A stretch of DNA of 64,000 nt from Lentisphaeraceae bacterium (GCA_004555175.1 SFJE01000005.1:1-64000); one strand, 5' to 3'. Shown: positions 28,211 to 37,705, counted from the first letter of the stretch. Translations and numbers: made by a program. Notes: generated by a model from the sequence alone, not told the origin.

Positions 28211-30278
28211 AATTCATCGCCAGCAGTTCGCGATACTTGGGCATCGGCCAGAGGTCATCGCTCACCAGCCCTTCGGCGCAGTCAACCACGTGGCGCAGGC
28301 GCTGCATCTGGGCGACAATGTCATCGGGGTGCTTACCCGCCATCGCGCGGGCGAGGGCATCGCTCCCCTCGGCCACCTTTTGGAGCTTCTCGTCCAACGC
28401 TTCGGCGCGCGCGTGCATCGCCTCGGCGCTCTTGCTGAGCTTGAGAATGCCCAGCGCCTGCCAGGTCTCGGCTAGACGGCGCAGTTCCGCTTCGATGGCG
28501 GGAATGACGCGCCCGCGGACCATCTCCTGCAGCACCTTGGCTTCGATGCCCAGTTTGCGCTCATACTCAGCCAGGAAGACATCGTGGCGCGAGCGCAGTT
28601 CTGCGGGCGTGAGCACGCCCATCTTCGCAAAGAGCTCAAAGTTCTTATCGGTGATTTGGCAGGCCAAGGCCTCGGGGGTGTTGCGCAGATTGGGCAGGCC
28701 GCGCTTCTTGGCCTCGGCCACCCATGCCTCGGAGTAGCCATCGCCATTGAAGATCACCCGGCCGTGGTCACGGAAGACGGCGCGCAGCACGCGCTCGAGT
28801 CCCTCGTGGAAGCGCCGCTTGGGCAGCTTGTCAATCGCCGCGGCCAGCACCTCCATCGATTCGGCCACCATTGTGTTGAGCACCATGCACACGCCCGAGC
28901 AATTCTGGCTGGAGCCCGGCGCACGGAACTCAAACTTGTTGCCGGTGAAGGCGAAGGGCGAAGTGCGGTTACGGTCGGAGGTGTCGCGCGGAATCGGCGG
29001 GAGCGTATCCACCCCGATACGCAACTTCTCGGCCCGACCGCGCGTAGCCTCGCCGCCCCCCTGCTCCAGCCGGCGAATAACCCCGGTGAGCTCATCGCCC
29101 AGGAAGATCGAGACAATCGCCGGCGGCGCCTCCAACGCACCCAGGCGGCAATCGTTCCCCAGCGAAGCCGTAGCCGCGCGCAGCACATCGGCATGCAAAT
29201 CCACCGCGCGCACCACCGAAGCGAGCACCGCCAGAAAGATCGCATTCTCCTGCGGATTGCTCCCGGGGTCGAGCAAATTACGCCCCTTGTAAGCCACCGA
29301 CCAATTGTTATGCTTGCCCGATCCATTCACCCACGCAAAGGGCTTCTCGTGCAGCAGGCAGACCAGCCCATGGCGCTCGGCCACATTGCGCAAGGTCTCC
29401 ATAATCAGCATGTTGTGGTCCACCGCCAAGTTGAGCTCCTCGAACATCGGCGCGAGCTCGAACTGCGCGGGCGCGGTCTCATTATGGCGCGTCTTGGCCG
29501 GAATGCCCAAGCGCCAGAGCTCCTGCTCCACCTCCTCCATAAAGGCCAGCACGCGCGGCTTGATGGAGCCAAAGTAGTGATCCTCGGAGAGCTGACTGCG
29601 CGCCGGCGGCGCCCCCACCAACGTCCGCCCACACTGCATCAGGTCCGGACGCTTGGCCCAAAGCGCCTTATCCACCAAGAAATACTCCTGCTCGGCGCCC
29701 AAGGTAATATCCGCGTGGCCGCCCGTTTCGCCAAAGCACGCCATCAGCTTCTGGACGGCCTTGTCCATCGCCTGCATCGAGCGCAGGAGCGGCGTCTTCT
29801 TGTCGAGCACCTCGCCGGTATAGGAGCAGAAGACCGTCGGGATGCAGAGCGTGGCGCCGTTGCTATGGCGCTTGATAAAGGCCGGACTCGTGACGTCCCA
29901 AGCCGTGTAGCCACGCGCCTCGAAGGTGCAACGTAGCCCGCCCGAGGGGAAACTCGAGGCATCCGGTTCGCCCATAATCAAGTTCTTACCCGAGAAGCGC
30001 GCAATGGTCTCGGCCATGCCTGCGGGCTCATAGAAGGCGTCGTGCTTTTCGGCGGTGCTGCCCGTGAGCGGCTGGAACCAGTGCGTAAAGTGCGTTGCCC
30101 CGCGCGCCATCCCCCACTGCTTGAGAGCGTGGGCCACCTCGTTGGCGATGGATGGATCGAGCGGCGCGCGGTCGCGCATCGTATGCAAGAGCGTCTCGAC
30201 CGTATCTTTGGCCAGATACTCGCGCATCGCCTGCTCATTAAATACATCAGATCCGTACTTTAACTCTTCAAGGCTCAT
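28209..30278 (-). CDS. glnN: Type III glutamine synthetase
   Basis: GSIII makes glutamine from glutamate and ammonia. ATG 30278 (MSLEELKYGSDVFN) with GGAG upstream gives 689 residues, close to the roughly 700-730 of the class and far longer than GSI. Typical segments are GMARGATHFTHWFQPLTGSTAEKHDAF, SGGLRCTFEARGYTAWD, GAEQEYFLVD, PAKTRHNETAPAQFELAP and GSGKHNNWS. This class is common in Bacteroidota, Verrucomicrobiota and some Firmicutes. Confidence 0.96.
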   Translation of the reverse strand: MSLEELKYGSDVFNEQAMREYLAKDTVETLLHTMRDRAPLDPSIANEVAHALKQWGMARGATHFTHWFQPLTGSTAEKHDAFYEPAGMAETIARFSGKNLIMGEPDASSFPSGGLRCTFEARGYTAWDVTSPAFIKRHSNGATLCIPTVFCSYTGEVLDKKTPLLRSMQAMDKAVQKLMACFGETGGHADITLGAEQEYFLVDKALWAKRPDLMQCGRTLVGAPPARSQLSEDHYFGSIKPRVLAFMEEVEQELWRLGIPAKTRHNETAPAQFELAPMFEELNLAVDHNMLIMETLRNVAERHGLVCLLHEKPFAWVNGSGKHNNWSVAYKGRNLLDPGSNPQENAIFLAVLASVVRAVDLHADVLRAATASLGNDCRLGALEAPPAIVSIFLGDELTGVIRRLEQGGGEATRGRAEKLRIGVDTLPPIPRDTSDRNRTSPFAFTGNKFEFRAPGSSQNCSGVCMVLNTMVAESMEVLAAAIDKLPKRRFHEGLERVLRAVFRDHGRVIFNGDGYSEAWVAEAKKRGLPNLRNTPEALACQITDKNFELFAKMGVLTPAELRSRHDVFLAEYERKLGIEAKVLQEMVRGRVIPAIEAELRRLAETWQALGILKLSKSAEAMHARAEALDEKLQKVAEGSDALARAMAGKHPDDIVAQMQRLRHVVDCAEGLVSDDLWPMPKYRELLAMN

Positions 30279-30302
30279 AGGCTTCTCCAATCTACTGCGC
30301 CG

Positions 30303-30311
30303 CGCAGTATA
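30303..30311 (-). promoter_or_regulatory. Extended -10 element of glnN
   Basis: On the minus strand TTTTGCTATACTGCG gives TGC plus TATACT, about 25 bases upstream of the ATG. No good -35 is visible at 17 bases. Confidence 0.45.
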
Positions 30312-30380
30312 GCAAAACCCTACGTTAGCCGCCAGCAGTTAGCGAATGGCTGTTAGCAGGGTGCTCGCTATCGCTCGCGT

Positions 30381-30417
30381 GAAGTCCAAAGCGATAGCGA
30401 AGGAGCTATGCCACAAC
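30381..30417 (+). repeat. Dispersed GAGCTATG element, copy 3
   Basis: It is preceded by CTATCGCTCGCGT, which pairs with AGCGATAGCG inside the element, so a hairpin forms. It ends AAGGAGCTATGCCACAAC. The upstream part matches copy 5 at 62401-62454. Confidence 0.65.
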
Positions 30418-30565
30418 GGAGGCGGGCGCGGAGCGCCCAACGGACAGCTGACAGCGCGCGTGCCGCGACGGAGGGACTGGCAGTCCATTATTCGGGCTTT
30501 CCACCTCCGGCGACAGCTTTCACATCTATCGCCTATCGAAAAAGCAACCCGGCCCGGGTCGAACT

Positions 30566-30650
30566 AATAAGACCCCGTCTTATTGGCAATAAGGCCCCGT
30601 CTTATTAGCAACAAGACCCCGTCTTATTGCCAACAAGGCCCCGTCTTATT
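30566..30650. repeat. AATAAG-type 22-bp palindromic tandem repeat, 4 units
   Basis: Each unit is an inverted repeat (AATAAGAC-CCC-GTCTTATT or the AACAAGGC variant) plus a 3-base linker (GGC, AGC or GCC). The units start at 30566, 30588, 30610 and 30632, exactly 22 bp apart. Confidence 0.85.
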
Positions 30651-30827
30651 AATTCGTCCCCGCCCGAGCCAAACTATTAGAGGGCGCGAAGCTCGCTGAC
30701 GCGAGCAGAGGACGAAGGACGGAGGACAGCGAAGCTCGCTGCAGAGGCTCCTCGCGCGAGCGCGCTTTTCCACCTTTCTGGGCGGCTAAAGCCGCCCGCT
30801 ACGATGAGGCTCCTCGCGCTTTTCCGC

Positions 30828-30856
30828 TGGAAAATGCGGCTGAATGGGCGTATAAT
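30828..30856 (+). promoter_or_regulatory. Probable promoter of macA-like operon
   Basis: A perfect TATAAT at 30851 is preceded at 17 bases by a weak -35 (TGGAAA). The start codon is 40 bases downstream. Confidence 0.5.
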
Positions 30857-30896
30857 GGGAGGTGTTTTGGGTTTATTTGGCTTGGAGGATTTGCCG

Positions 30897-32186
30897 ATGA
30901 AGAAGGGTCTTGGCTTGTTATTGGTGCTGGCGGCGATTGGCGGCGGGGCGTGGTGGTATTTTTCGCGGCCGCAGGAGCAGGTGGTGCCGGTGGCGTATAA
31001 GACGGCGGAGCTGACGCGCGGGCAGGTGACGCAGACGATTCGCGCGACGGGGACGATTGAGCCGGAGGACTTGATTGATATTGGCGCGCAGATTACCGGG
31101 CAGATTATGGCCTTTGGGGTCGACACCCAGGGGCGCGAGGTGGATTATTGCTCGGAGGTGAAGAAGGGGCAGCTGCTCGCGCGAATTGATGATGTGACCT
31201 ATAAGGCAGAGGTGACGATTGCCAAGGCCAATCTGACGACGGCACAGGCGCAGTTGGCCGGGGCGAAGGCGGATGTGGTGCAGTTCGGCGCGAAGTTGCG
31301 TCAGGCGGAGCGGGATTGGAAGCGCGCGCAGGCGTTGGGTGTGGGGGACGCGCTCTCGCAGAAGGATTACGATGCTTATCAAAGCGCCTACGAGACGGCG
31401 GCGGCGAGTTTGGATGTGGGGGAGGCCTCGGTGAAGCAGGCGGAGGCGGCCATCGAGCAGGCGCAGGCGCAGCTGGAGAAGGCCGAGCGAAACCTCTCGT
31501 ACTGCGACATTCTCTCGACGGTTGATGGGATTATCATTGACCGGCGCGTGAATATCGGCCAGACGGTGACGGCCTCGATGAGCACGCCCTCGCTCTTCCT
31601 GGTGGCGAAGGATCTGGGGAAGATTGAGATTTGGGTACCGGTTAACGAGGCGGATATTGGCTCGATCCAGGTGGGGCAGTCGGTGCGCTTTACGGTGGAT
31701 GCCTTCGCCGGGAAGACCTTTACAGGCAAGGTCGGGCGCGTGCGGCTGAATGCGTCGATGACCTCCAACGTGGTCACCTACACGGTGGAGGTGACCACCG
31801 AGAACCCCGGGAACCTGCTGCTGCCCTACCTGACGGCGAATGTCTCCTTCATTCTGGCCGAGTCGCCGGCCGAGTCGCTCTTGGTGCCGGTGACGGCGCT
31901 GCGCTGGCGGCCGGAGGGGTGGCAGGAGCCGGTCGAGTTCGCGGGCAAGGATTACCTCTTTGTGCAGGATGAGGCGGGCAAGCCGGTGGCGATGGCGGTC
32001 CAGGCCGGGGTAAGCGATGATGTGAATACGGCCATCCTCTGCGAGGCGTTGGAGCCGGGCGACACGGTGATCACCGGCACGCTGACAGCCATCGAGGTGC
32101 AGCAGGCCTCCGCCGCCGGCGAAAATCCCTTTATGCCCAAACCGCCGAAGTGGGGGAAGAAGAACAATCCCCCGCCCCGGCCCTAA
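30897..32186 (+). CDS. MacA/HlyD-family periplasmic adaptor
   Basis: ATG 30897 has GGAGG nine bases upstream, giving 429 residues. After an N-terminal anchor (LLLVLAAIGGGAWWYF) the protein has the membrane-fusion order: lipoyl-like half (IRATGTIEPEDLIDIGAQITGQI), helical hairpin (about 95-190), second lipoyl half with INIGQTV-like VNIGQTVTAS, and a beta-barrel (VPVNEADIGSIQVGQSVRFTVDAFAG). It links the MacB-type ABC pair downstream to an outer-membrane channel not encoded here. The substrate, drug or peptide, is unknown. Confidence 0.88.
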   Translation: MKKGLGLLLVLAAIGGGAWWYFSRPQEQVVPVAYKTAELTRGQVTQTIRATGTIEPEDLIDIGAQITGQIMAFGVDTQGREVDYCSEVKKGQLLARIDDVTYKAEVTIAKANLTTAQAQLAGAKADVVQFGAKLRQAERDWKRAQALGVGDALSQKDYDAYQSAYETAAASLDVGEASVKQAEAAIEQAQAQLEKAERNLSYCDILSTVDGIIIDRRVNIGQTVTASMSTPSLFLVAKDLGKIEIWVPVNEADIGSIQVGQSVRFTVDAFAGKTFTGKVGRVRLNASMTSNVVTYTVEVTTENPGNLLLPYLTANVSFILAESPAESLLVPVTALRWRPEGWQEPVEFAGKDYLFVQDEAGKPVAMAVQAGVSDDVNTAILCEALEPGDTVITGTLTAIEVQQASAAGENPFMPKPPKWGKKNNPPPRP

Positions 32187-32199
32187 GCGGAGAGATGCG

Positions 32200-32943
32200 A
32201 TGGTCACGCCCTCCCCCTCCCCCGCCGTCGGCCCGGCAGCCCCCGGGCGCGTGCTGATTGAGCTCAAGGATCTGCGCAAGACCTACCGTCTTGGCGATGT
32301 GGATGTGCCGGTGCTCAAGGGAATCAATATGGTCATCCGCGAGGGGACGCTGCTGGCGCTGATGGGGCCCTCGGGCGGCGGGAAGTCCACCTTGATGAAC
32401 ATTTTGGGCTTTCTGGACACCTCCTCGGGCGGGCAATACTTGCTCGACGGGCGCGATGTGACGACCCTCTCGGCCAATGCGCGCGCTGACCTGCGCAATG
32501 AGCGCATCGGCTTTGTCTTCCAGAACTTCAATCTGCTGGCGCGCACCTCGGCGTTGAAGAATGTGTTGATGCCCCTGGAGTATGCCCGCAATCGCAAGAG
32601 CGCCCGCGAAGAACGCGCCTGGGCCGAGCACCTGCTCACGCGTGTGGGGTTGGGCGAGCGGATGGAGCACCAGCCCTCGCAGATGTCCGGCGGGCAGCAG
32701 CAACGCGTGGCCATTGCCCGGGCGCTGGTCAACCGGCCCAAGATTCTCTTTGCCGATGAGCCCACGGGGAACCTCGACTCCAAGACCTCCGAGGAGGTGC
32801 TGCGGATGTTCCAGGAGCTCAACGAGCAAGAGGGGATTACCATCGTGCTCGTCACCCACTCGCCGGAGGTCGGCGCCTTCGCCAAAGAGGCCTACCATAT
32901 CAAGGACGGGCTGGTGGTCGGCGGCACCTACAACGAGCGCTAA
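32200..32943 (+). CDS. MacB/LolD-type ABC transporter ATP-binding protein
   Basis: A 247-residue ABC ATPase with Walker A GPSGGGKST, Q-loop VFQNFNLL, signature MSGGQQQRVAIARAL, Walker B ILFADEPTGNLD and switch His in VLVTHSPE. The LDSKTSEEV continuation is typical of the MacB/LolD group. It starts 13 bases after the adaptor gene and energises the permease that follows. Confidence 0.93.
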   Translation: MVTPSPSPAVGPAAPGRVLIELKDLRKTYRLGDVDVPVLKGINMVIREGTLLALMGPSGGGKSTLMNILGFLDTSSGGQYLLDGRDVTTLSANARADLRNERIGFVFQNFNLLARTSALKNVLMPLEYARNRKSAREERAWAEHLLTRVGLGERMEHQPSQMSGGQQQRVAIARALVNRPKILFADEPTGNLDSKTSEEVLRMFQELNEQEGITIVLVTHSPEVGAFAKEAYHIKDGLVVGGTYNER

Positions 32944-32958
32944 GGGAGGGAGAAGCCG

Positions 32959-34326
32959 ATGATCAAGCAAATCCTCGCGGCCTTCGTTTCGCTCAAGCGC
33001 AATATTCTGCGTTCGCTCTTGACGATGCTGGGCATCGTGATTGGCGTGGCGGTGGTGATTACGATGATGGAGATTGGCGCCGGCGCCTCGCAATCCATCA
33101 AGCGCTCCATCTCGAATATGGGCACCAATGTGATGATGATCTGGCCCTCGGCCGTCAAGACCGCCGGGATTAGCTCAGGCTCGGGCGGCACGGTCACACT
33201 CACGGAAGAAGACTGCCAAGCCATCGCCGCCGAGTGCCTCTCGGTCGAGGCCGTCACACCCTCGCTCTCGCGCCGCGGCATTCAGGCCATTGCCGGCAAC
33301 CGGAACTGGACCCCCTTCACGGTCTACTCGGGCAATGAGGATTACTTCACCGTGCAATCGTGGGGCAGCCCCGAGAGCGGGCGCTACTTCACCAAGCGCG
33401 AGGTGGACGTCTCCGCCTGCGTCTGCGTTATTGGGCAGACGGTCAAGAACGAACTCTTTCCGGGGCAGGAGGCTGTTGGCCAAGACCTGCGCCTGAACAA
33501 CGTCCTCTTCCGCATTATCGGCGTGTTGCCGCGCAAGGGGGCCAATATGATGGGGATGGACCAGGATGACACGGTGATTGTGCCCTGGAAGACGATGCGC
33601 AGCCGCCTCTCGCGCTCGGGCTCCTCGGCCACCGGCGCCTCGGGCTCCACCTCGTCGACCTCCACCACCTCCTCGACCAGCGACGTCTACCCCGAAAGCT
33701 CCACCTCCACCTATCCGGCGCGCGACTCGGTCCAGGCGCAGAACTATCCCCTGCCCGTGCGCTTTAACAATATCGACCAGATTACCGTCTCGGCCAAGAC
33801 CCCCGAGCAGGTGCCCGACGCAATGGCGCAGATCTGCGAGGTCCTGCGCCGGCGCCACAACATTGCCCCCGGTGCGGAGGATGACTTCTCCATCCGCGAT
33901 ATGTCCGAAATGCTCAAGACGATGACCGCCACCAGCGGGCTGATGACCACCCTGCTGCTGATTGTGGCGATGCTCTCGCTCGTGGTTGGCGGCGTGGGAA
34001 TTATGAATATTATGCTGGTGAGCGTGACCGAGCGCACGCGCGAGATTGGGCTGCGGATGGCCGTTGGCGCGCGCGGCAGCCGCATCCTCTCGCAGTTCCT
34101 CACCGAGTCGGTCCTGCTCTGCATCTTGGGCGGGCTGGTGGGGATTGGCGTGGGGCGCTGCGCCTCGTTAGTCATTGCGCAGGTCCTCCATTGGCCGGTG
34201 CAAGTTTCGCTCAATGCGATCCTCATCTCGGCTGGGATTTCGGCGGTCATCGGCGTGGCCTTCGGCTTCTATCCCGCCTGGCGCGCCAGCCGCCTGAACC
34301 CCATCGATGCCCTGCGCCACGAATAA
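32959..34326 (+). CDS. MacB-type ABC transporter permease
   Basis: A 455-residue protein with one N-terminal membrane helix (LTMLGIVIGVAVVITMMEIGAGAS), a large periplasmic domain, and three C-terminal helices including the FtsX-type VGGVGIMNIMLVSVTERTREIGLRMAVGAR. In MacB the ATPase is fused; here it is a separate gene. The periplasmic domain carries a low-complexity Ser/Thr run at about 214-253, an unusual flexible insert. It completes a MacAB-like exporter. Confidence 0.9.
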   Translation: MIKQILAAFVSLKRNILRSLLTMLGIVIGVAVVITMMEIGAGASQSIKRSISNMGTNVMMIWPSAVKTAGISSGSGGTVTLTEEDCQAIAAECLSVEAVTPSLSRRGIQAIAGNRNWTPFTVYSGNEDYFTVQSWGSPESGRYFTKREVDVSACVCVIGQTVKNELFPGQEAVGQDLRLNNVLFRIIGVLPRKGANMMGMDQDDTVIVPWKTMRSRLSRSGSSATGASGSTSSTSTTSSTSDVYPESSTSTYPARDSVQAQNYPLPVRFNNIDQITVSAKTPEQVPDAMAQICEVLRRRHNIAPGAEDDFSIRDMSEMLKTMTATSGLMTTLLLIVAMLSLVVGGVGIMNIMLVSVTERTREIGLRMAVGARGSRILSQFLTESVLLCILGGLVGIGVGRCASLVIAQVLHWPVQVSLNAILISAGISAVIGVAFGFYPAWRASRLNPIDALRHE

Positions 34327-34343
34327 CCCGGAGCCCCCCGACG

Positions 34344-34742
34344 ATGCCCGACCCCGCCCCCACCGAAGCCGCCCTCCTTGCCGCCGCCCGTCAGGCCGCC
34401 CTCAAGGCCTACGCGCCCTACTCGCACTTCCGCGTTGGGGCCGCGCTCTTGGGCGAAGATGGCCGCATCTACACCGGCTGCAATGTGGAAAACGCCTCCT
34501 ACGGCCTCACCCTCTGCGCCGAGCGAAATGCCTGCTTCCACGCTATCGCCGAGGGCTGCCGCCGCTTCACGGCCTTGGCCCTGGCAGCCGAGCGCCCGGT
34601 GCCGCCCTGCGGCGCCTGCCGGCAGGTCCTCGCCGAGTTCTGCCCGCCCAAGATGCCGATCCTTCTAGGCGCGTTGGACGCGGCCGCCCCCGTCACCCGC
34701 ACCACCCTCGGTGCCCTCTTTCCCGACCCCTTTGCCCTCTAA
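34344..34742 (+). CDS. cdd: Cytidine deaminase
   Basis: This 132-residue zinc enzyme deaminates cytidine and deoxycytidine in pyrimidine salvage. YAPYSHFRVGAALL, GCNVENASYGLTLCAERNA (Cys-Ala-Glu zinc/catalytic site) and PPCGACRQVLAEF (two further zinc cysteines) are all present. ATG 34344 gives the standard length. It lies 17 bases after the exporter permease, perhaps cotranscribed. Confidence 0.94.
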   Translation: MPDPAPTEAALLAAARQAALKAYAPYSHFRVGAALLGEDGRIYTGCNVENASYGLTLCAERNACFHAIAEGCRRFTALALAAERPVPPCGACRQVLAEFCPPKMPILLGALDAAAPVTRTTLGALFPDPFAL

Positions 34743-34779
34743 TGCGCCCCGAGCGCCCCTGTTGAAAGGAACCCACACC

Positions 34780-35280
34780 ATGAAATCCTGGCTTCTGTTA
34801 CTTAGCTGCCTAACGCTCACCGCCGGCGCGCTTGCCGCCGAAGGTGAAAAGGGCTTCGCCCCCTCCACCGTCCCCACGCCCAAGGGCTGCGAGCAGATCA
34901 AGGTGGTCAAGCCCAAGGGCGAACACGACCTGGCCAAGGCCATCGCCAAGGCGAAGGCGGAGAAGAAGTTCCTCCTGGTCCAGTATGGCCGCGAAAACTG
35001 CACCAACTGCCAGAAGGTCTGGAATATGCTTGGCGATGGGCGCATCAAGTTGCCCGCGGACTTCCTCTATGCCGATACCTCCTGCGATGATGCCGAGACG
35101 CGCGCGGTCTTTGAGGAGACCTTCTTTGTGGAGGACGACGGCCGCTACTATCCCTACATCGTGGTGATGGGCCCGGATGGCGTCCAGCTGGCCTTCAAGT
35201 CTGGCCTCGGCACGCCCGAGATCTACAACGCCCTCTTCCAGAAGGCGCGTGAAGAGTACTTCCAGTTGCAGCAGCCTTGA
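34780..35280 (+). CDS. Exported thioredoxin-like protein
   Basis: ATG 34780 with AAAGGA gives 166 residues, with a signal peptide (MKSWLLLLSCLTLTAGALAA). The fold is thioredoxin-like: KKFLLVQYGRENCTNCQKVWNML with a CTNC redox motif, YADTSCDD, and YYPYIVVMGPDGVQLAFKSG. It is probably a periplasmic thiol-disulfide protein. The stop overlaps the start of recQ, an odd pairing that probably reflects only packing. Confidence 0.8.
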   Translation: MKSWLLLLSCLTLTAGALAAEGEKGFAPSTVPTPKGCEQIKVVKPKGEHDLAKAIAKAKAEKKFLLVQYGRENCTNCQKVWNMLGDGRIKLPADFLYADTSCDDAETRAVFEETFFVEDDGRYYPYIVVMGPDGVQLAFKSGLGTPEIYNALFQKAREEYFQLQQP

Positions 35281-37382
35281 GCGATTCGCTCCTTGAAGCC
35301 CTGCAGCACTGGTTCGGGTTCGGGGCCTTTCGTCCCGGGCAGGAGCAGGTTATTCGCCGCGTCCTGGCCGGGGGCGACGCGCTCCTCGTGATGCCCACCG
35401 GCTCGGGCAAGAGCCTCTGTTTCCAACTCCCGGCGCTGATGATGGAGGGCTGCACCCTCGTGGTCTCCCCGCTCATCGCGCTGATGAAGGACCAGGTCGA
35501 CGCCCTCATCGCCCGCCGCATCCCAGCCACCTTCCTCAACTCCTCCCTCTCCACCGAGGAGACCTCCCGCCGCCTCGCGGGGATGCGCCTAGGCCGCTAC
35601 AAGCTTGTCTATGTGGCCCCCGAGCGCTTCCGCAATCCGCGCTTCCTCGAAACCTTCCGCGAGATGCCCCTGGCAATGCTCGCAGTCGATGAAGCCCACT
35701 GTATCAGCACCTGGGGCCACGACTTCCGCCCCGACTACCTGCATTTGGGCGAAGTGGTCTCCACCTTGCCCCCCACCGTCCGCCTCATCGCCGTCACCGC
35801 CACCGCCACCGACGCCGTCCGCCGCGACATTGCCGCCCATCTGCGCCTGGGCCAGGGCGGCCGCCCCGAGCCGGCCATCGTCGTCACCGGCTTTGAGCGC
35901 CCCAACCTCTCGCTCAATGTCACCCGCGTGCGCACCCACGGCGAAAAGCTCGAGCGTTGCCTGCAGATCATCGAGTTCTTCCGCACCGGCATCCTCTACT
36001 GCGCCACGCGCAAGATGGTCGAGCGCGTCCGCGGCCTGCTCGCGGAAAACGGCATCAAGGCCCTGGCCTACAGCGGCGGGATGGCCGATGAAGAGCGTAG
36101 CCGCGTCCAGGAGGCCTTTATGCGCGGCGAAGCGCCCGTGGTAGTGGCCACCAACGCCTTCGGGATGGGCGTTGACCGCCAGGACATCCGCTTCGTTATC
36201 CACTGGGACGTCCCCGGCAGCCTGGAGGCTTACTACCAAGAGGTCGGCCGCGCCGGGCGCGATGGCCACTACGCCTGGTGCGAACTCCTCTTCAACTACG
36301 CCGATGTCCGCACCCAGGAGTTCTTCATCGCCAGCACCAACCCGCCCCCCAGCCACGTCTACGAGCTCTACGCCGCCATTCGCAACGCCTGCGCCCAGGG
36401 CGAAGGCGGCGAAGCCAGTCACGACCCCGAAGGATGGGCCGAGCTCGCCGGCCTCTCCTCGGCCGTCTCCGTGCGCAACCTCTTCGCCCTCTTCGAGCGC
36501 CACGGCCTCCTCTTCCGCCGCCGCCAAGTCGGCACGCCCTACTCCATCATCTCCGTCCCCCAAGAGCCCGACCGCGCCGCCCTCGAGCGCATCTGCGCAG
36601 GCCTCCAACGCAAGGAGGAGGCCGACCGCGACCGCCTCCAGGAGATGCTCGGCTACGTCAACGCCCGCGTCTGCCGCCACCGCTTTCTCCTCGCCTACTT
36701 CGGCGAAGCGTCCGCGCCACTCCAAAAGCGCTGCGCCAAGTGCGACCATTGCCACCCCCTCGCCGCCTTCCCCCCGCGCGTCCCCCCCTCCGCCGCCACC
36801 TGCCTGCGCCTACGCAAAGAGCTCTCCTGCATCGCCCGCATGCACGGCCAGGGCGATTACCTCCTCGCCGCCGCCATCCTCCGCGGAACCGCCCCCGCCC
36901 CGTGGACCGACCTCTCCACCTTCGGCCTCCTCGCCGAGCAATCCCTCGACGCCCTCCTCCGCGACCTTGAAGCCCTTGAAATGGATGGCTACCTCGCCGG
37001 CATGACCCTCACCCCCGCCGGATACGACCTCGTCTTCGCCAAAACCGACCCCGCCCCCATCGCCACCTTCCGCGCACGCCCCAAGAAGGCCGACGCCCCC
37101 AGCCGCTTCCCCGACCCCGCCGGCGCCCCCCCGAGCCCCCGCCAACGCACCCGCCCCGCCGAAGGCGGCCTCGCCACCGCCCTCCGCCAATGGACTCGCG
37201 AGGAAGCCGACCGCCGCGGCCTGCCCGCCTATATGGTCCTCAACAACAAAACCATCGCCGAACTCGCCCGCAAACGCCCCACCACCCCCGCCGAACTCGA
37301 ACTCATCCCCGGCCTCGGCGACCGCAAACTCGCCAAATACGGCGACGCCCTCCTCGACCTCATCGAAGCCTTTGAGGAGTAG
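35277..37382 (+). CDS. recQ: ATP-dependent DNA helicase RecQ
   Basis: A 701-residue 3'-5' helicase. It starts at TTG 35277, overlapping the previous stop (TTGA). The helicase core has MPTGSGKS (39-46), SPLIALMKDQVDAL, DEAHCISTWGHDFRPDY and TNAFGMGVDRQDIRFVIHWD. The zinc site is CxxxFLLAYFGE with CAKCDHCHP. A C-terminal HRDC domain is visible at about 620-700 (YMVLNNKTIAELARKRP, LIPGLGDRKLAKYG). The winged-helix region is weak but present in length. Confidence 0.93.
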   Translation: MSDSLLEALQHWFGFGAFRPGQEQVIRRVLAGGDALLVMPTGSGKSLCFQLPALMMEGCTLVVSPLIALMKDQVDALIARRIPATFLNSSLSTEETSRRLAGMRLGRYKLVYVAPERFRNPRFLETFREMPLAMLAVDEAHCISTWGHDFRPDYLHLGEVVSTLPPTVRLIAVTATATDAVRRDIAAHLRLGQGGRPEPAIVVTGFERPNLSLNVTRVRTHGEKLERCLQIIEFFRTGILYCATRKMVERVRGLLAENGIKALAYSGGMADEERSRVQEAFMRGEAPVVVATNAFGMGVDRQDIRFVIHWDVPGSLEAYYQEVGRAGRDGHYAWCELLFNYADVRTQEFFIASTNPPPSHVYELYAAIRNACAQGEGGEASHDPEGWAELAGLSSAVSVRNLFALFERHGLLFRRRQVGTPYSIISVPQEPDRAALERICAGLQRKEEADRDRLQEMLGYVNARVCRHRFLLAYFGEASAPLQKRCAKCDHCHPLAAFPPRVPPSAATCLRLRKELSCIARMHGQGDYLLAAAILRGTAPAPWTDLSTFGLLAEQSLDALLRDLEALEMDGYLAGMTLTPAGYDLVFAKTDPAPIATFRARPKKADAPSRFPDPAGAPPSPRQRTRPAEGGLATALRQWTREEADRRGLPAYMVLNNKTIAELARKRPTTPAELELIPGLGDRKLAKYGDALLDLIEAFEE

Positions 37383-37411
37383 TTCAGCTGTTAGCCGTTA
37401 GCGATTAGCTG

Positions 37412-37612
37412 TTAGCATTCTTTCCCTGGCAGCGGAAAGTGGCTTATGGCACACCAAAAGGCATCTGCCACACGATGTTCCGTCTCCTCTGGACGCAACA
37501 TTGCCTGAATAGTCTCAAATGGCACATAGTCACGCCGAGGGATATGCAACTTCACGCTCAAACACGAAGCTACGCCTCTAAAAATGCTCGCATAGTCCGT
37601 CTCATACCTCAA
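37412..37612 (-). pseudogene. Possible short ORF or gene remnant
   Basis: The minus strand reads a protein-like stretch with RYETDYASIFRGVASCLSVK and ETEHRVADAFWCAISHFPL before a stop at 37412. There is no good start or ribosome-binding site; a TTG at 37612 is the first option. Composition is balanced, unlike neighbouring repeat-derived frames, suggesting the 3' remnant of a gene. No family is recognised. Confidence 0.3.
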
Positions 37613-37705
37613 CGCATAATAACGCTTCGTTCCCTTATTGCCGAAGTGCCCGGAGGGCGCTTCGGCCGGGGTGGAGCGTCCCACGCTCCCGCGGTGCAGG
37701 GCGAG

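Larger units (their letters stand above)
30279..30896. other. Intergenic region between glnN and macA-like gene
   Basis: It holds the glnN -10 element, a GTTAGC-rich stretch (30325-30358), one dispersed GAGCTATG element, the AATAAG palindromic array (30566-30650), an imperfect direct repeat of GAGGCTCCTCGCGC (about 30746 and 30806), and the macA promoter. No credible gene is seen. Confidence 0.6.

Noticed and set aside
34191..34343. Earlier start for cytidine deaminase inside the ABC permease gene
   Set aside because: The added residues are a frame-shadow of the permease. ATG 34344 gives the standard cytidine deaminase length.
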